64,000 nt of DNA from Algoriphagus sp. AK58 (GCF_014324365.1 NZ_QEIG01000014.1:248001-312000), one strand, 5' to 3'; shown: positions 1 to 9,114, numbered from the stretch's first letter. Notes: a model not told the origin generated them from the sequence alone. Numbers and translations are program-made.

Positions 1-960
1 AATAAAGGTGAGGCTGAGTTTGATGCTCCTGATGATGCCATTGGACAACTTCACCGTTACAGGGATGCGATCTTACATTCTAAGGTAAGACAGACTACCT
101 ATAAATCTGCGATTAAAAATCTTGGAGGGGTTATTTTGTATCCTTTTCCAAATGAAGAAAAAGACTTTGAGAGTAATAGATATTACAAAAGCATTGAGGA
201 AGTAAATATTGGTGCATTGCCCTTTTTGCCAGGCAAAACCAGTCTTGCCAAAAAATTTCTTCATAACCTTATCAATGAAAAGTCTCCTGAGGATCATTTC
301 GAAGAATACATCGATATGGACTTTGACGAATACAGCCAAAAGCTCTCCTCTTTTGATAAATGGGTGACTATAGGGGTAATTCGGAGTGCAAATCAGAAAG
401 AGAGAATTGAATTACTATTAGGGAAAAAGATCCATTATGTGCCTTTTATAAAGGAGGTCGCCAGCAGAATTTATTCATCAAAGAAATTACTGGCTTGTGT
501 CTCAGGTACAGATCAGGGATATCTTTTTGAGGTGAAGGATTACCAAGTTCTAACCAGAGGTGAATTAAAAGAACAATATGAAATTTCTTGGGGAATGCGG
601 GCTGAACGATACATAGTTTTCAATCTTTCAGAAGGATTTCAAAAGCTAAGTATTTCGCCGAGTATTATACCGGTAAACTTCCGATATACCACTCAAGGAG
701 GGCTGGATATTTATTTGAGCAATGAAATAAAAAGCCCTAGAGATTTGTATATCAATAATTTAACAGCATATCGACTTTATACTACCCTCCAAAGAAGAAA
801 GATTGAATTTCAAGTCTCCTGGGGTGAAAGCAAATCAGATTTGAGCGAGGTGAACTTCTCCTTTGGAGATTTAACTGTAATCACCTCGGAATTACATCCT
901 TCGCGATACAGAGTCGAAGGAGAATTCTTTTCCTTGGATAAAGTTTTGTCATTGATCTAA
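1..960 (+). CDS. DUF2357-type PD-(D/E)XK nuclease, C-terminal part (5' truncated by window)
   Basis: The frame is open from base 1, so this is the end of a longer protein; the TTG at 136 is internal. The visible N-terminal part (AIGQLHRYRDAI, then GGVILYP and IGALPFLPG) resembles the conserved end of the PD-(D/E)XK nuclease domain in DUF2357/DUF524 proteins, which are often linked to McrBC-like or BREX-like defence loci. The following ~200 residues (about 100-300 of the visible protein) start with WVTIGVIRSANQKE and could be a PUA/EVE-like reader domain. That domain guess is weak. It is followed after 9 bp by the BrxF-like gene in the same direction, so it probably belongs to the same defence operon, perhaps as a modification-dependent nuclease. 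The catalytic residues expected upstream cannot be seen. Confidence 0.6.
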   Translation, partial: NKGEAEFDAPDDAIGQLHRYRDAILHSKVRQTTYKSAIKNLGGVILYPFPNEEKDFESNRYYKSIEEVNIGALPFLPGKTSLAKKFLHNLINEKSPEDHFEEYIDMDFDEYSQKLSSFDKWVTIGVIRSANQKERIELLLGKKIHYVPFIKEVASRIYSSKKLLACVSGTDQGYLFEVKDYQVLTRGELKEQYEISWGMRAERYIVFNLSEGFQKLSISPSIIPVNFRYTTQGGLDIYLSNEIKSPRDLYINNLTAYRLYTTLQRRKIEFQVSWGESKSDLSEVNFSFGDLTVITSELHPSRYRVEGEFFSLDKVLSLI

Positions 961-969
961 CCCTTTTTA

Positions 970-1401
970 ATGGAACCTACCGTAGCAGAAAAAATCAAAT
1001 CCTACATTAGTGCTATCTCCAGAAACCGAATCGTTTTTCACCAGACAATAATATCAGATTTGGAATATGTCGATTTGGGTAAAGAGCTTTCTAAGGCTAT
1101 TTTTAACCAGATGAATCAAACCAAACTCTCCATGAGAGCTTTGGTCGAACTGGAAAAAATTCTCGAAAAAGGAGTCAAAAATCACTATAAGTACGGAACC
1201 TGTCTGGCTATCTGTAATCTGGGAATCCTTTTTGAACCCGAGTTAAAACTCGATTTCTCCGGTTTTTTGGATAAATATTCCAAGAACAACGTCCTTTTTG
1301 TCAAATGGGAAGGTGAGGCAGATTCCGATCACCTCTACTTTTTGACTATCCAAAATGGTATCAAAATCAGCATCAAGAATATAAGCCATATCAAAATATG
1401 A
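970..1401 (+). CDS. BrxF-like protein lacking the Walker A segment
   Basis: A 143-residue protein just upstream of, and overlapping by 4 bp, the DUF6079 ATPase gene. BrxF in type 3 BREX is a small P-loop protein placed before brxC. The second half here follows the BrxF pattern well: LGILFEPELKLDF corresponds to the Walker B-like segment, and VLFVKWEG to the strand ending in W-x-G. The middle segment YVDLGKELSKAIF also fits. The N-terminal glycine-rich GxxGxGKT loop is absent: the sequence goes from RNRIVFHQ directly into the next strand. If the assignment is right, this is a BrxF that cannot bind nucleotide by itself. Family assignment comes from motif memory and gene order, so it is moderate. 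Confidence 0.5.
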   Translation: MEPTVAEKIKSYISAISRNRIVFHQTIISDLEYVDLGKELSKAIFNQMNQTKLSMRALVELEKILEKGVKNHYKYGTCLAICNLGILFEPELKLDFSGFLDKYSKNNVLFVKWEGEADSDHLYFLTIQNGIKISIKNISHIKI

Positions 1402-4400
1402 AGTACAAAGATCTTTTAAACTTTGAGCCCATCACCGAGGTGGTAAAATTTAGCCGGACTAATGAGTTTGATTATCAGAAGACTCTGGTTAAAACTTTTG
1501 TGTTTTCGGACACTTTCAAAAACCACCTTATTCCCTTAATGATCCGAAATCTGGATTTGAATTTTTCCGGGGAGTCTTTTGGCTTGCAGGTAGTTGGTAA
1601 CTACGGAACGGGTAAATCCCACCTCATGTCTTTGATTTCACTTTTGGCAGAAAATGAAGAATTGATTGACTTGGTCAATGATGACAAGCCGAAAAAAGAC
1701 CTGAAAACAATTGCCGGAAAATTCAAAGTTCTTCGATTCGAACTGGGTAACACAGAAAGCCTTTGGGAGGTAATCACCTATCAGATCGAAGAATACCTGA
1801 AAACCCAAGGCATTCATTTTTCTTTTGATGCTTTCGGTCCTAAGCCTTATTTCGAAAAGCTTCTTCTGATGATGGCCGAATTTGAGGAGAAGTTTCCGGG
1901 TAAAGGTTTTCTTATTGTCATCGATGAGATGCTGGCTTATCTCAAAGGGAGAAGCGCAGCGGACAAACTCAATCAGGATTTGGCTGTTCTTCAGGCACTT
2001 GGTCAGGCTTGTGATAAGTCTAAGTTTAAGTTCATTTTCGGTGTTCAGGAAATGATTTACCACTCTCCTGAATTCCAGTTTGCAGCAGAAATGCTCCAAA
2101 AAGTGAATGACCGATACAAGGATATCATGATCACCAAGGAAGATGTGGCATTCATTGTGAAAAACAGATTGCTTCGAAAGGATGAACATCAAAAGCAAAA
2201 AATCAAAGCACATCTGGATCCATTCCTGGGACTTTTCACAGATATGCATGCTAGGACACAGGACTACATCGAGCTGTTTCCTGTACATCCGACCTACTTT
2301 GAAAACTTTGAAAAAATAAGAATCGGGAAAAGTCAGCGTGAAATCCTCAAGACTCTGTCCAATCAGTTTTCCGGAATCCTTGAGCAGGAAGTTCCAAAAG
2401 ACAACCCCGGTTTATTGACTTATGATCAGTATTGGGAGGATTTGCAGAAAAGTCAGGATCTGATGGCAATTCCTGATATCCGAAGAGTCAAAGAGATAAC
2501 AGATACGATTTTGGACAAAGTGGACTCGTATTTTACCGGAGTAAGGGCTTCCAAAAAGTTGGTGGCACGTAGAATTATTAATGCTTGTGCGATAAAAATT
2601 CTCCAGCATGAGCTGCAGAAGCAGCACGGCACCAATACAGAGCAGTTGGTGGATGACCTTTGTCTAACAGATAAACTTGCCAACGACCGGGAATTTCTGA
2701 TCGATGTAATCGACTCTGCTGCACAGCAGATCATCACAGCCACCTCTGGTCAGTACTTCGACAAAAACCCTGACAACTCCATTTTCCATTTGAGAATAGA
2801 AGGAGGGATTAATTTTGATCAAAAAATCAGGGACTACGCTGCCACCATGGGAGACTCCCAAAAGGATGAGTATTTCTTCAAATTTCTCGAGGTCAATCTT
2901 CCCCTGACACACGATACCTACCGGACCGGCTTTAGAATCTGGGATCACAGCATTGACTGGAAATCTCACAAAACCTATCGGGAGGGATACATTTTCTTTG
3001 GAAACCCCAACGAGAAATCCACTACCCATCCCCGACAGCACTTTTACATGTATTTCATGCCGATCTTCGATGAAAGTAAGAAAGGCAGAAATCTGGAGGA
3101 GGACGAGATATACTTTATTTTTGAAGGCTTATCCAAGGAATTCAAAGAATCGGTCACTTTATATGGAGCAGCAACTGCCCTGGAAGTCCGATCTGACAGC
3201 TCTCAAAAAGCCATCTACAGGCAAAAGATTGATGACCTGAATAAAAAAGCAAGGGCACTTTTTGATCAAGAATTTGTCCAAGTGACTCAGGTAGATTACA
3301 TGGGAACAGAACGTCCCTTGAGTGGGTATCCGCTTCCCGGTGCTGGTTCTAGTAAGGAGCAACTTTTTTCCACTGTTGCCTCCATGGTGTTTGAAAACTG
3401 GTTTGAAGACGAAAGGCCTAACTATCCAAAATTCAGTCAGTTAAATTCATCCGTATCGAAGGAGAATTTTGACCGACTGATCAAGCAAGCACTGGCGAAA
3501 ATCTCCAATCCCGAACAGGCAAACCGAGATGGGGAAGGTATTTTGAGTGGATTAGGATGCTGGGTTCCGGGTATGCTGGATTACAGTCATTCGCCCTATG
3601 CCAATAGTCTTCTCAATAAGTTGAAGGACAAAGGGGAAGGAAAGGTTCTCAACAGGGATGAGATCATCGAATTTGTTGATAAGAGTGAGAACATTTGGCT
3701 TACCCGGGATTTTAAGATCGAAGCAGAATTGCAATTTGTAGTGATGGCAACCTTGGCCGCTCTCGGTGAAATCGAGATTACGCTGAGCTCTGGGAAATCC
3801 ATCAATTCCACTAATCTCAATGAACTGAAGGACATCCAAAAACAGGATTTCTATTCCTTTACCCATATCAAGCAACCCAAAGGCTTGAACCTAGCAGCAC
3901 TTCGAACCATGTTTATCGGGATACTGGGAAGGGATCTGAGCAATTACTTGAAAGATCCATCTACCTACACCCATTTGGTCAATGCTGCCAATGAATGGGC
4001 GAGAAAGACGGTAACCCTGCTCAATAAAATTCAGGGTGGATATGCATTCAAAGGGGTGGAGATCGTCACCCAGGATAAGGCTGCTACTTATCGTCAACAT
4101 TTCACTGCTTTCGCGGGCTTTTGTGATAAACTGTCTAACTATACCTCCGAAGCCAAAATCAAGAACTTTTCCTTCTCGACGGAGGATTTGAGCAAACTTT
4201 TGCCCTACAAGGTGGAGGTAGAACAATTGGAGTCAAAGCTGGCTGAGCTTCAAGTGCTGAATGAGGATATCTCGTACCTGCAACAGTGCCGGCAATACAT
4301 CACTGATGCATCATTTAAGGAGGAAATATCTAATGCTATTCAACAATTAGCTCAGATCTTGGAAAGTGAGGATGCCACTCCACTCACTGCCTACAAGCAA

Positions 4401-5057
4401 CAGCTGAAGCAGCTCAAAGAAAAGTATGCAGAATGGTACCTGGGATTATACCTAAAGTACCGAATCAGCCAAAATGACGATACCAAAAAGCAGGCAATGT
4501 TGGATTCGGATGAAAAAGTAATCTGTGATATCCTCAAGGATGCCGATTTTCTGTCCTCCGGGCAATACAATCAATGGTTGACTAAAATCAATAAGCTTCA
4601 AGCGGCTGATTTCAGAGTAAACAAAGAAGCCGTTCTTGTTGCACCTTTCCAGGATTTCAACCCCATGGATTTCGTAGGAACTGCTGGCTTTACTGTAAGT
4701 CAGCTTAAAGAGGAATTGACAGACCTGCTTGATCAGTGGATCTCTACGCTAAAGGATAGTCTGGAAGATCCCATGGTGAAAAAGAAATTGAATCTCTTGG
4801 ATGACAACACCCAGAAACTTCTCAGTGATTTTAAATCCGGAGTAGTGGAGCTGGCAAAAGATAATGCATTACGCATTCGTAATGCGATTATGGATTTGCA
4901 TAAGGGATTGGAAAAGATTGAGTTGATTATCGATGATATGAAGTCGAGCTTCAATAAACCTTTGACTCCTGATGAAGCCATAGAAGCATTCAAAGCCTAT
5001 ATCGAACAAATGTCCAAAGGCAAAGAACGGGATAAAATCCGGATCATTTTAAAATGA
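1398..5057 (+). CDS. brxC: BREX ATPase BrxC/PglY-like (DUF6079)
   Basis: A 1219-residue P-loop ATPase. It opens with MKYKDLLNFEPI and has Walker A GNYGTGKS at residues 67-74 and a Walker B-like FLIVIDEML at about 171-179. Length and N-terminal pattern match DUF6079, the large ATPase of BREX type 3 and the counterpart of PglY/BrxC. The remainder is a long, mostly helical region with charged stretches typical of the family. In BREX the ATPase is needed for both host methylation and phage exclusion and probably forms multimers on DNA. The start overlaps the BrxF-like gene by 4 bp (ATGA), implying coupled translation. The base composition is even throughout and no break is seen. Confidence 0.85.
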   Translation: MKYKDLLNFEPITEVVKFSRTNEFDYQKTLVKTFVFSDTFKNHLIPLMIRNLDLNFSGESFGLQVVGNYGTGKSHLMSLISLLAENEELIDLVNDDKPKKDLKTIAGKFKVLRFELGNTESLWEVITYQIEEYLKTQGIHFSFDAFGPKPYFEKLLLMMAEFEEKFPGKGFLIVIDEMLAYLKGRSAADKLNQDLAVLQALGQACDKSKFKFIFGVQEMIYHSPEFQFAAEMLQKVNDRYKDIMITKEDVAFIVKNRLLRKDEHQKQKIKAHLDPFLGLFTDMHARTQDYIELFPVHPTYFENFEKIRIGKSQREILKTLSNQFSGILEQEVPKDNPGLLTYDQYWEDLQKSQDLMAIPDIRRVKEITDTILDKVDSYFTGVRASKKLVARRIINACAIKILQHELQKQHGTNTEQLVDDLCLTDKLANDREFLIDVIDSAAQQIITATSGQYFDKNPDNSIFHLRIEGGINFDQKIRDYAATMGDSQKDEYFFKFLEVNLPLTHDTYRTGFRIWDHSIDWKSHKTYREGYIFFGNPNEKSTTHPRQHFYMYFMPIFDESKKGRNLEEDEIYFIFEGLSKEFKESVTLYGAATALEVRSDSSQKAIYRQKIDDLNKKARALFDQEFVQVTQVDYMGTERPLSGYPLPGAGSSKEQLFSTVASMVFENWFEDERPNYPKFSQLNSSVSKENFDRLIKQALAKISNPEQANRDGEGILSGLGCWVPGMLDYSHSPYANSLLNKLKDKGEGKVLNRDEIIEFVDKSENIWLTRDFKIEAELQFVVMATLAALGEIEITLSSGKSINSTNLNELKDIQKQDFYSFTHIKQPKGLNLAALRTMFIGILGRDLSNYLKDPSTYTHLVNAANEWARKTVTLLNKIQGGYAFKGVEIVTQDKAATYRQHFTAFAGFCDKLSNYTSEAKIKNFSFSTEDLSKLLPYKVEVEQLESKLAELQVLNEDISYLQQCRQYITDASFKEEISNAIQQLAQILESEDATPLTAYKQQLKQLKEKYAEWYLGLYLKYRISQNDDTKKQAMLDSDEKVICDILKDADFLSSGQYNQWLTKINKLQAADFRVNKEAVLVAPFQDFNPMDFVGTAGFTVSQLKEELTDLLDQWISTLKDSLEDPMVKKKLNLLDDNTQKLLSDFKSGVVELAKDNALRIRNAIMDLHKGLEKIELIIDDMKSSFNKPLTPDEAIEAFKAYIEQMSKGKERDKIRIILK

Positions 5058-5100
5058 TTTAACTTAAAAGTGAAAATTTTACTTTTTATTTAACTTTAAG
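5058..5100 (+). promoter_or_regulatory. Candidate promoter/operator of the TAC triplet
   Basis: This 43-bp gap between brxC and the toxin-like gene is very AT-rich. Two direct copies of TTTAACTT lie at 5058-5065 and 5089-5096. Between them is an imperfect palindrome, AAAGTGAAAA (5067-5076) against TTTTACTTT (5077-5085). A palindrome just before a toxin and XRE-antitoxin pair is the usual layout of an autoregulatory operator, so the HTH protein encoded at 5638 may bind here. Function is inferred from position and symmetry only. Confidence 0.45.
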
Positions 5101-5634
5101 ATGAATAGTTTTGCTAAAATTCTTTTGGTACAGCGGTTTAGGAAAGTAACCTATTATACCATAAAAGTAGAAGGGGACGAATTGAGTTTATTCGGACAGT
5201 TTAAGGAAAAGCACACAGTTGAAAACAGACTTAAATTGAACCATATCCTTGCTTGGATTAAGGTAATCGGAATTGATTATGGAGCAAAGGGAGTTTATTT
5301 CAGAAATGAAGCTGAAACAGCAGATACATCCGCACTTCCTCCGGAAAACCCCAATTGGGAACCTACCTATGTGGAGTGGGACGAAGAATCGCAGACAGGC
5401 CAAACCAATAATCTCAGGCTCTACACATTTAGAGCGAATGACCGAGTAGTTTTCCTTTTTAATGGAGATATAAAGACAGCTGAAACAGCACAGGAGTGTG
5501 ATAAGGTAAGGCCTCATTTCAGGCTTGCCAATAGATTGACCAAGCTTCTTGAAGCTAGTTTTGGTAATGAAATCAAATGGAATAATGATCAAACCGATAT
5601 CATCATAGAAGAAGGGTTTGAATTAAACTGGTAA
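5101..5634 (+). CDS. Putative toxin of a toxin-antitoxin-chaperone triplet (HigB/RelE-like position)
   Basis: A 177-residue protein, first in a tight three-gene set with an XRE regulator (3 bp downstream) and a SecB-like protein. The C-terminal half (LRLYTF at ~101, then LFNGDIKTAETAQE at ~117) has a strand pattern reminiscent of HigB/RelE-type toxins that read on nascent transcripts or ribosomes, with toxin-first gene order as in higBA. The N-terminal half (TIKVEGDELSLFGQF) is not something I can place. No catalytic residues can be named with confidence. The toxin role rests on gene order and weak pattern similarity. Alternatively it is an uncharacterised partner of the HTH protein. Confidence 0.45.
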   Translation: MNSFAKILLVQRFRKVTYYTIKVEGDELSLFGQFKEKHTVENRLKLNHILAWIKVIGIDYGAKGVYFRNEAETADTSALPPENPNWEPTYVEWDEESQTGQTNNLRLYTFRANDRVVFLFNGDIKTAETAQECDKVRPHFRLANRLTKLLEASFGNEIKWNNDQTDIIIEEGFELNW

Positions 5635-5637
5635 ATA

Positions 5638-6024
5638 ATGGAAAGAGAAGGAAGTATGATCACAGATTGGTTGGACCAATACGGTGATCCTGAAGTAGAA
5701 GCGTTCATCAGTAAAAATCTGGCGATTACTGAGAAAGTGCGGCAGGCACTGGAATTCAAAGGGTGGACCAGAATGCAATTTGCAGAAGCCATGGGCAAAA
5801 GTCCATCGGAGGTGAGCAAATGGCTCACTGGGATGCACAACCTTACCCTGAAAAGTATCATCAAAATGGAAAGTGTATTGGGAATTAACCTGATCCAATG
5901 TGAGCCCATGCAAGAGTATGAATACATCTTTCTGGGGATGGTCAATGTAGGAATGGCGGCTGAGGAACCACGAGCAGAATATAGCTCTGCAACTGAAAAA
6001 GTGGAATTTGAGATAGCCATGTAA
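5638..6024 (+). CDS. XRE-family helix-turn-helix antitoxin
   Basis: A 128-residue protein. The HTH lies at about residues 35-85 (KVRQALEFKGWTRMQFAEAM, GKSPSEVSKWLTG), a clear XRE/Cro-type fold seen in HigA antitoxins. The start may be the ATG at 5638 or the one at 5656. The tail beyond the HTH (YEYIFLGM and on, residues ~95-128) is short and hydrophobic. In TAC systems such a tail is the chaperone-addiction segment recognised by the SecB-like partner, and that is its likely role here by inference. It lies 3 bp after the toxin-like gene and 1 bp before the chaperone gene. Confidence 0.75.
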   Translation: MEREGSMITDWLDQYGDPEVEAFISKNLAITEKVRQALEFKGWTRMQFAEAMGKSPSEVSKWLTGMHNLTLKSIIKMESVLGINLIQCEPMQEYEYIFLGMVNVGMAAEEPRAEYSSATEKVEFEIAM

Positions 6025-6025
6025 A

Positions 6026-6463
6026 ATGGAAAGAAAGCAGGCACCCATCGTTCCCCAAGAAATCCACCTCCTTAGAGTGGAGGTAGTCCAGCAGAAAATG
6101 GACTTGGCGGCTTTCAAAAAGAACAAAAGCCACAAACTGAATGTCGGACACAAATTCCTCCACAACCTCAAGGATGAGCGAGTCAAGTTGGAATTTGTGT
6201 TTTCTTTTTCGGATGAGCAGAAGAACGAGCTGCTGTTTTTTCAGATCGATTTTCACTTCCATGTAGAGCACCTTTCTAACTTTTACGAACTGAAGTCAGA
6301 AAACCAGCCCATTTTCGATGCTCACCTTATGGCCACCCTAATCGGAATTGCTTTTTCAACCGGTCGAGGGATCATCTTCGAGAAACTAACCAATGCTGGA
6401 GTATCCAATGTGCTCCTTCCAGTAGTGTCTCCACAAGAGATGCTGAGAAAAAACCACCAATAA
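6026..6463 (+). CDS. SecB-like chaperone of a TAC system
   Basis: A 145-residue protein with a SecB-like layout: four strand-like segments (LEFVFSFS, LLFFQIDFHFHV) followed by a helix and the C-terminal pattern IAFSTGRGIIFEKL, VLLPVVSPQEM. This is the SecB family signature (helix with small residues and R-G, then LP-x-x-x-P). In toxin-antitoxin-chaperone modules a SecB homologue protects the antitoxin from degradation, and in CmdTAC-type systems loss of that protection during phage infection releases the toxin. Its position right after an XRE antitoxin and inside a BREX-like operon makes a phage-sensing role plausible (inference). It is not the housekeeping SecB, which Bacteroidota generally lack. 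Confidence 0.65.
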   Translation: MERKQAPIVPQEIHLLRVEVVQQKMDLAAFKKNKSHKLNVGHKFLHNLKDERVKLEFVFSFSDEQKNELLFFQIDFHFHVEHLSNFYELKSENQPIFDAHLMATLIGIAFSTGRGIIFEKLTNAGVSNVLLPVVSPQEMLRKNHQ

Positions 6464-6480
6464 CCCCAATTACCCAAGCT

Positions 6481-9114
6481 ATGAACAGCCAAGGACAGGA
6501 TAAAATCATCGTACTCGGAAAGGAATTCCCCTCAGAGGAGGAGCGAAGAGCCTATTTCCGTGAGGAACTGCGTAAGAAACTCCCCGAACTTAAGAAGATG
6601 GAAGGTTTTCCCATCGGGGAAGATGAAGATATCCTGAATCTAAGCGATCCGCCTTACTACACAGCCTGTCCCAATCCTTGGCTCAATGACTTTATTGCTG
6701 AATGGGAATCCGAAAAGAAGGAACTGGAAAAGAAGGGGCTAAGAAAAGCGGATTTTGAAGTCGCAGAACCTTATGCTGCAGATGTGAGTGAGGGTAAAAA
6801 CAACCCCTTTTATAATGCCCATAGCTATCATACCAAAGTGCCTCACCCTGCTATTATGCGGTATATATTACACTACACCCAGCCCGGAGATATTGTATTT
6901 GATGGGTTTGCTGGGACAGGGATGACAGGTGTGGCGTCCTCGCAATGTCAAAATCCAACGGATGAAGTTAAATATCAAATCGAAAAAGATTTTAAAACCA
7001 GTTCAATTTCAAACCCTAATTGGGGAAGAAGACATGCTATTCTTGGAGAATTATCACCGGCAGCATCTTTTATATCTTACAATTACAACAGTAAAATTAA
7101 CTTGAATGAATATCAAGCCACGATTGAGAAGATATTGAGTAAAATTGATTTGGAATTGGGTTGGATGTATGTTACAAATCATAGTGATGGGACTAAGGGG
7201 AAAATAAACTTCACAGTGTGGAGCGATGTATTTTTATGTTCTTACTGTGGGGAAGAAATCGTTTTTTTTGAAGAAGCAACAGATAAAGAAACAGGTAAAT
7301 TATTGGAAGAATTCAAATGTCCAAAATGCAATGCAATTCATAAAAAGCGAAACTTAGAAAAGGCGAAAGTAAGTATTTATGATAGAATTTTAGATCAAGT
7401 AATTCTTCAATCTAAAAAAGTGCCGGTCCTGATAAATTATACAGTAAATGAGAAAAGATTCGAAAAAAAACCAGATAAAGATGATTTCTTACTATTGAAT
7501 AAAATCTCTGACATCCAAATTGATTTTTGGTTTCCGACCTATAGATTGCCCGATGGTGATGAATCAAGAAGAAATGATGATGATGGATTTACTCACACTC
7601 ATCATTTTTACAATAAAAGAAGCCTGATACTATTAAGTACCTTGTATAGTTATTGTGAAGGTGATCCCTTAAAATCAAAGCTTTGGTTTCTATTCGAACA
7701 GTGGGTTATAGGACTTTCATTATTAAATCGTTACTCACCAACTCACTATTCACAAAATAATAGAAACTTATCAGGAACACTTTATATTGGGTCGCAACTA
7801 GCTGAAGTTTCACCTTATTACGCTTTCGAAAAGAAAATTAAAAATCTATATAAAGTTTTTAATTCAATAAAGGAAAACAATCTAATAGGCATTCAATCTG
7901 CATCAAATCTACAGTTGAACGACAGTTGTATTGATTATATTTTTACTGATCCGCCGTTTGGGTCAAATATAATGTACTCTGAGCTGAATTTTTTATGGGA
8001 ATCATGGCTAAAAGTGAAAACTAATATTAAAGAAGAGGCCATAGAAAATAAGACTCAGAAAAAAACAATTTTTGACTATCAGGCAATTATGACTGATTGC
8101 TTTAAAGAAATGTTCAGGGTGCTAAAGCCGGGAAAATGGATGACCGTTGAATTTAGTAATACAAGTGCAGCGGTATGGAATGGAATTCAGACTGCAATAC
8201 AAAGAGCTGGTTTTGTAATAGCAAATGTTGCTGGATTGGATAAACAACAAGGAAGTTTTAAAGCTGTAACTACTCCAACAGCAGTTAAACAAGATTTAGT
8301 AATAAGTTGCTATAAGCCTTCTATTGAATTCGAAAATGAATTCATTCAGCATAAAAATTCAGCTTTGGGTTTTTGGGAATTTGTCACAGAGCATTTAGAT
8401 CACTTACCAATTCACATGGCCTCTGGTAATTCTACTACAACCATTATTGAACGAAGCCCAAAGATTCTCTTTGACCGGTTGATTGCCTTTTATGTGCAGC
8501 GTGGACTTCCCGTACCTATTGATGCCGGGAAGTTCCAGCAGGGTTTGCGAGAGCGGTTTATTGAGCGGGATGGGATGTTCTTCACTCACGAGCAGGTGCA
8601 GGAGTATGACCGTAAAAAAGCCGAGGTTCCTAATTTTATCCAGATGAGCATCTTTGTGGGAAATGAGCAAGATGCCATCTATTGGTTGAGAAATCTACTG
8701 GAAAAAGCTTCAAAGACCGAACAAGACCTCCATCCGCTGTGGATGAAGGAAGTAGCAGGTAATATGCGGAAAGGAGACAGCCTGCCAGAGATGCGTACCA
8801 TTCTGGAAGAAAACTTCCTGAAAAATGAGAAAGGGCAGTGGTATCTCCCAGATCCGGAAAATGAAGCAGACCTGGAAAAACTCCGTACCAAGCGACTGCT
8901 CAAGCAATTTGATTTGATCAAAACAGAGGCTTACAAGCCTAAGACCAAGATCAAAGAAGCCCGGGTAGAAGCCTTACGTGCAGGATTTAAGCAGTGCTAC
9001 CAAGACAAGGACTTTCAGACCATCGTCCAGGTAGGCGACCGCATCCCCAATAACCTCCTGATGGAAGACGAAGTGCTGTTGCAGTTTTATGATATCGCGA
9101 GTTCGAGGGTGTAA
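6481..9114 (+). CDS. BREX-type DNA methyltransferase (PglX/PglXI-like)
   Basis: An 877-residue DNA methyltransferase. An early LSDPPYY element sits at ~54-60, SAM-binding motif I FDGFAGTGMTG at ~140-150, a zinc ribbon (C253, C256, C280, C283) in the middle, and catalytic motif IV TDPPFGSN at ~488-495. In BREX the methyltransferase marks host DNA and is also needed for exclusion. By gene order it fills the pglXI slot of type 3 BREX. Composition is mosaic: codons ~155-655 are AT-rich (sample lines 28-40% GC) while both ends are 45-57% GC. This suggests the specificity and catalytic core was swapped by recombination within a conserved frame. It starts 17 bp after the chaperone gene. Confidence 0.8.
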   Translation: MNSQGQDKIIVLGKEFPSEEERRAYFREELRKKLPELKKMEGFPIGEDEDILNLSDPPYYTACPNPWLNDFIAEWESEKKELEKKGLRKADFEVAEPYAADVSEGKNNPFYNAHSYHTKVPHPAIMRYILHYTQPGDIVFDGFAGTGMTGVASSQCQNPTDEVKYQIEKDFKTSSISNPNWGRRHAILGELSPAASFISYNYNSKINLNEYQATIEKILSKIDLELGWMYVTNHSDGTKGKINFTVWSDVFLCSYCGEEIVFFEEATDKETGKLLEEFKCPKCNAIHKKRNLEKAKVSIYDRILDQVILQSKKVPVLINYTVNEKRFEKKPDKDDFLLLNKISDIQIDFWFPTYRLPDGDESRRNDDDGFTHTHHFYNKRSLILLSTLYSYCEGDPLKSKLWFLFEQWVIGLSLLNRYSPTHYSQNNRNLSGTLYIGSQLAEVSPYYAFEKKIKNLYKVFNSIKENNLIGIQSASNLQLNDSCIDYIFTDPPFGSNIMYSELNFLWESWLKVKTNIKEEAIENKTQKKTIFDYQAIMTDCFKEMFRVLKPGKWMTVEFSNTSAAVWNGIQTAIQRAGFVIANVAGLDKQQGSFKAVTTPTAVKQDLVISCYKPSIEFENEFIQHKNSALGFWEFVTEHLDHLPIHMASGNSTTTIIERSPKILFDRLIAFYVQRGLPVPIDAGKFQQGLRERFIERDGMFFTHEQVQEYDRKKAEVPNFIQMSIFVGNEQDAIYWLRNLLEKASKTEQDLHPLWMKEVAGNMRKGDSLPEMRTILEENFLKNEKGQWYLPDPENEADLEKLRTKRLLKQFDLIKTEAYKPKTKIKEARVEALRAGFKQCYQDKDFQTIVQVGDRIPNNLLMEDEVLLQFYDIASSRV

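Noticed and set aside
1638..2288. A long minus-strand open frame (216 codons) inside the BrxC-like gene
   Set aside because: It lies fully within a well-supported P-loop ATPase gene and has no recognisable domain.
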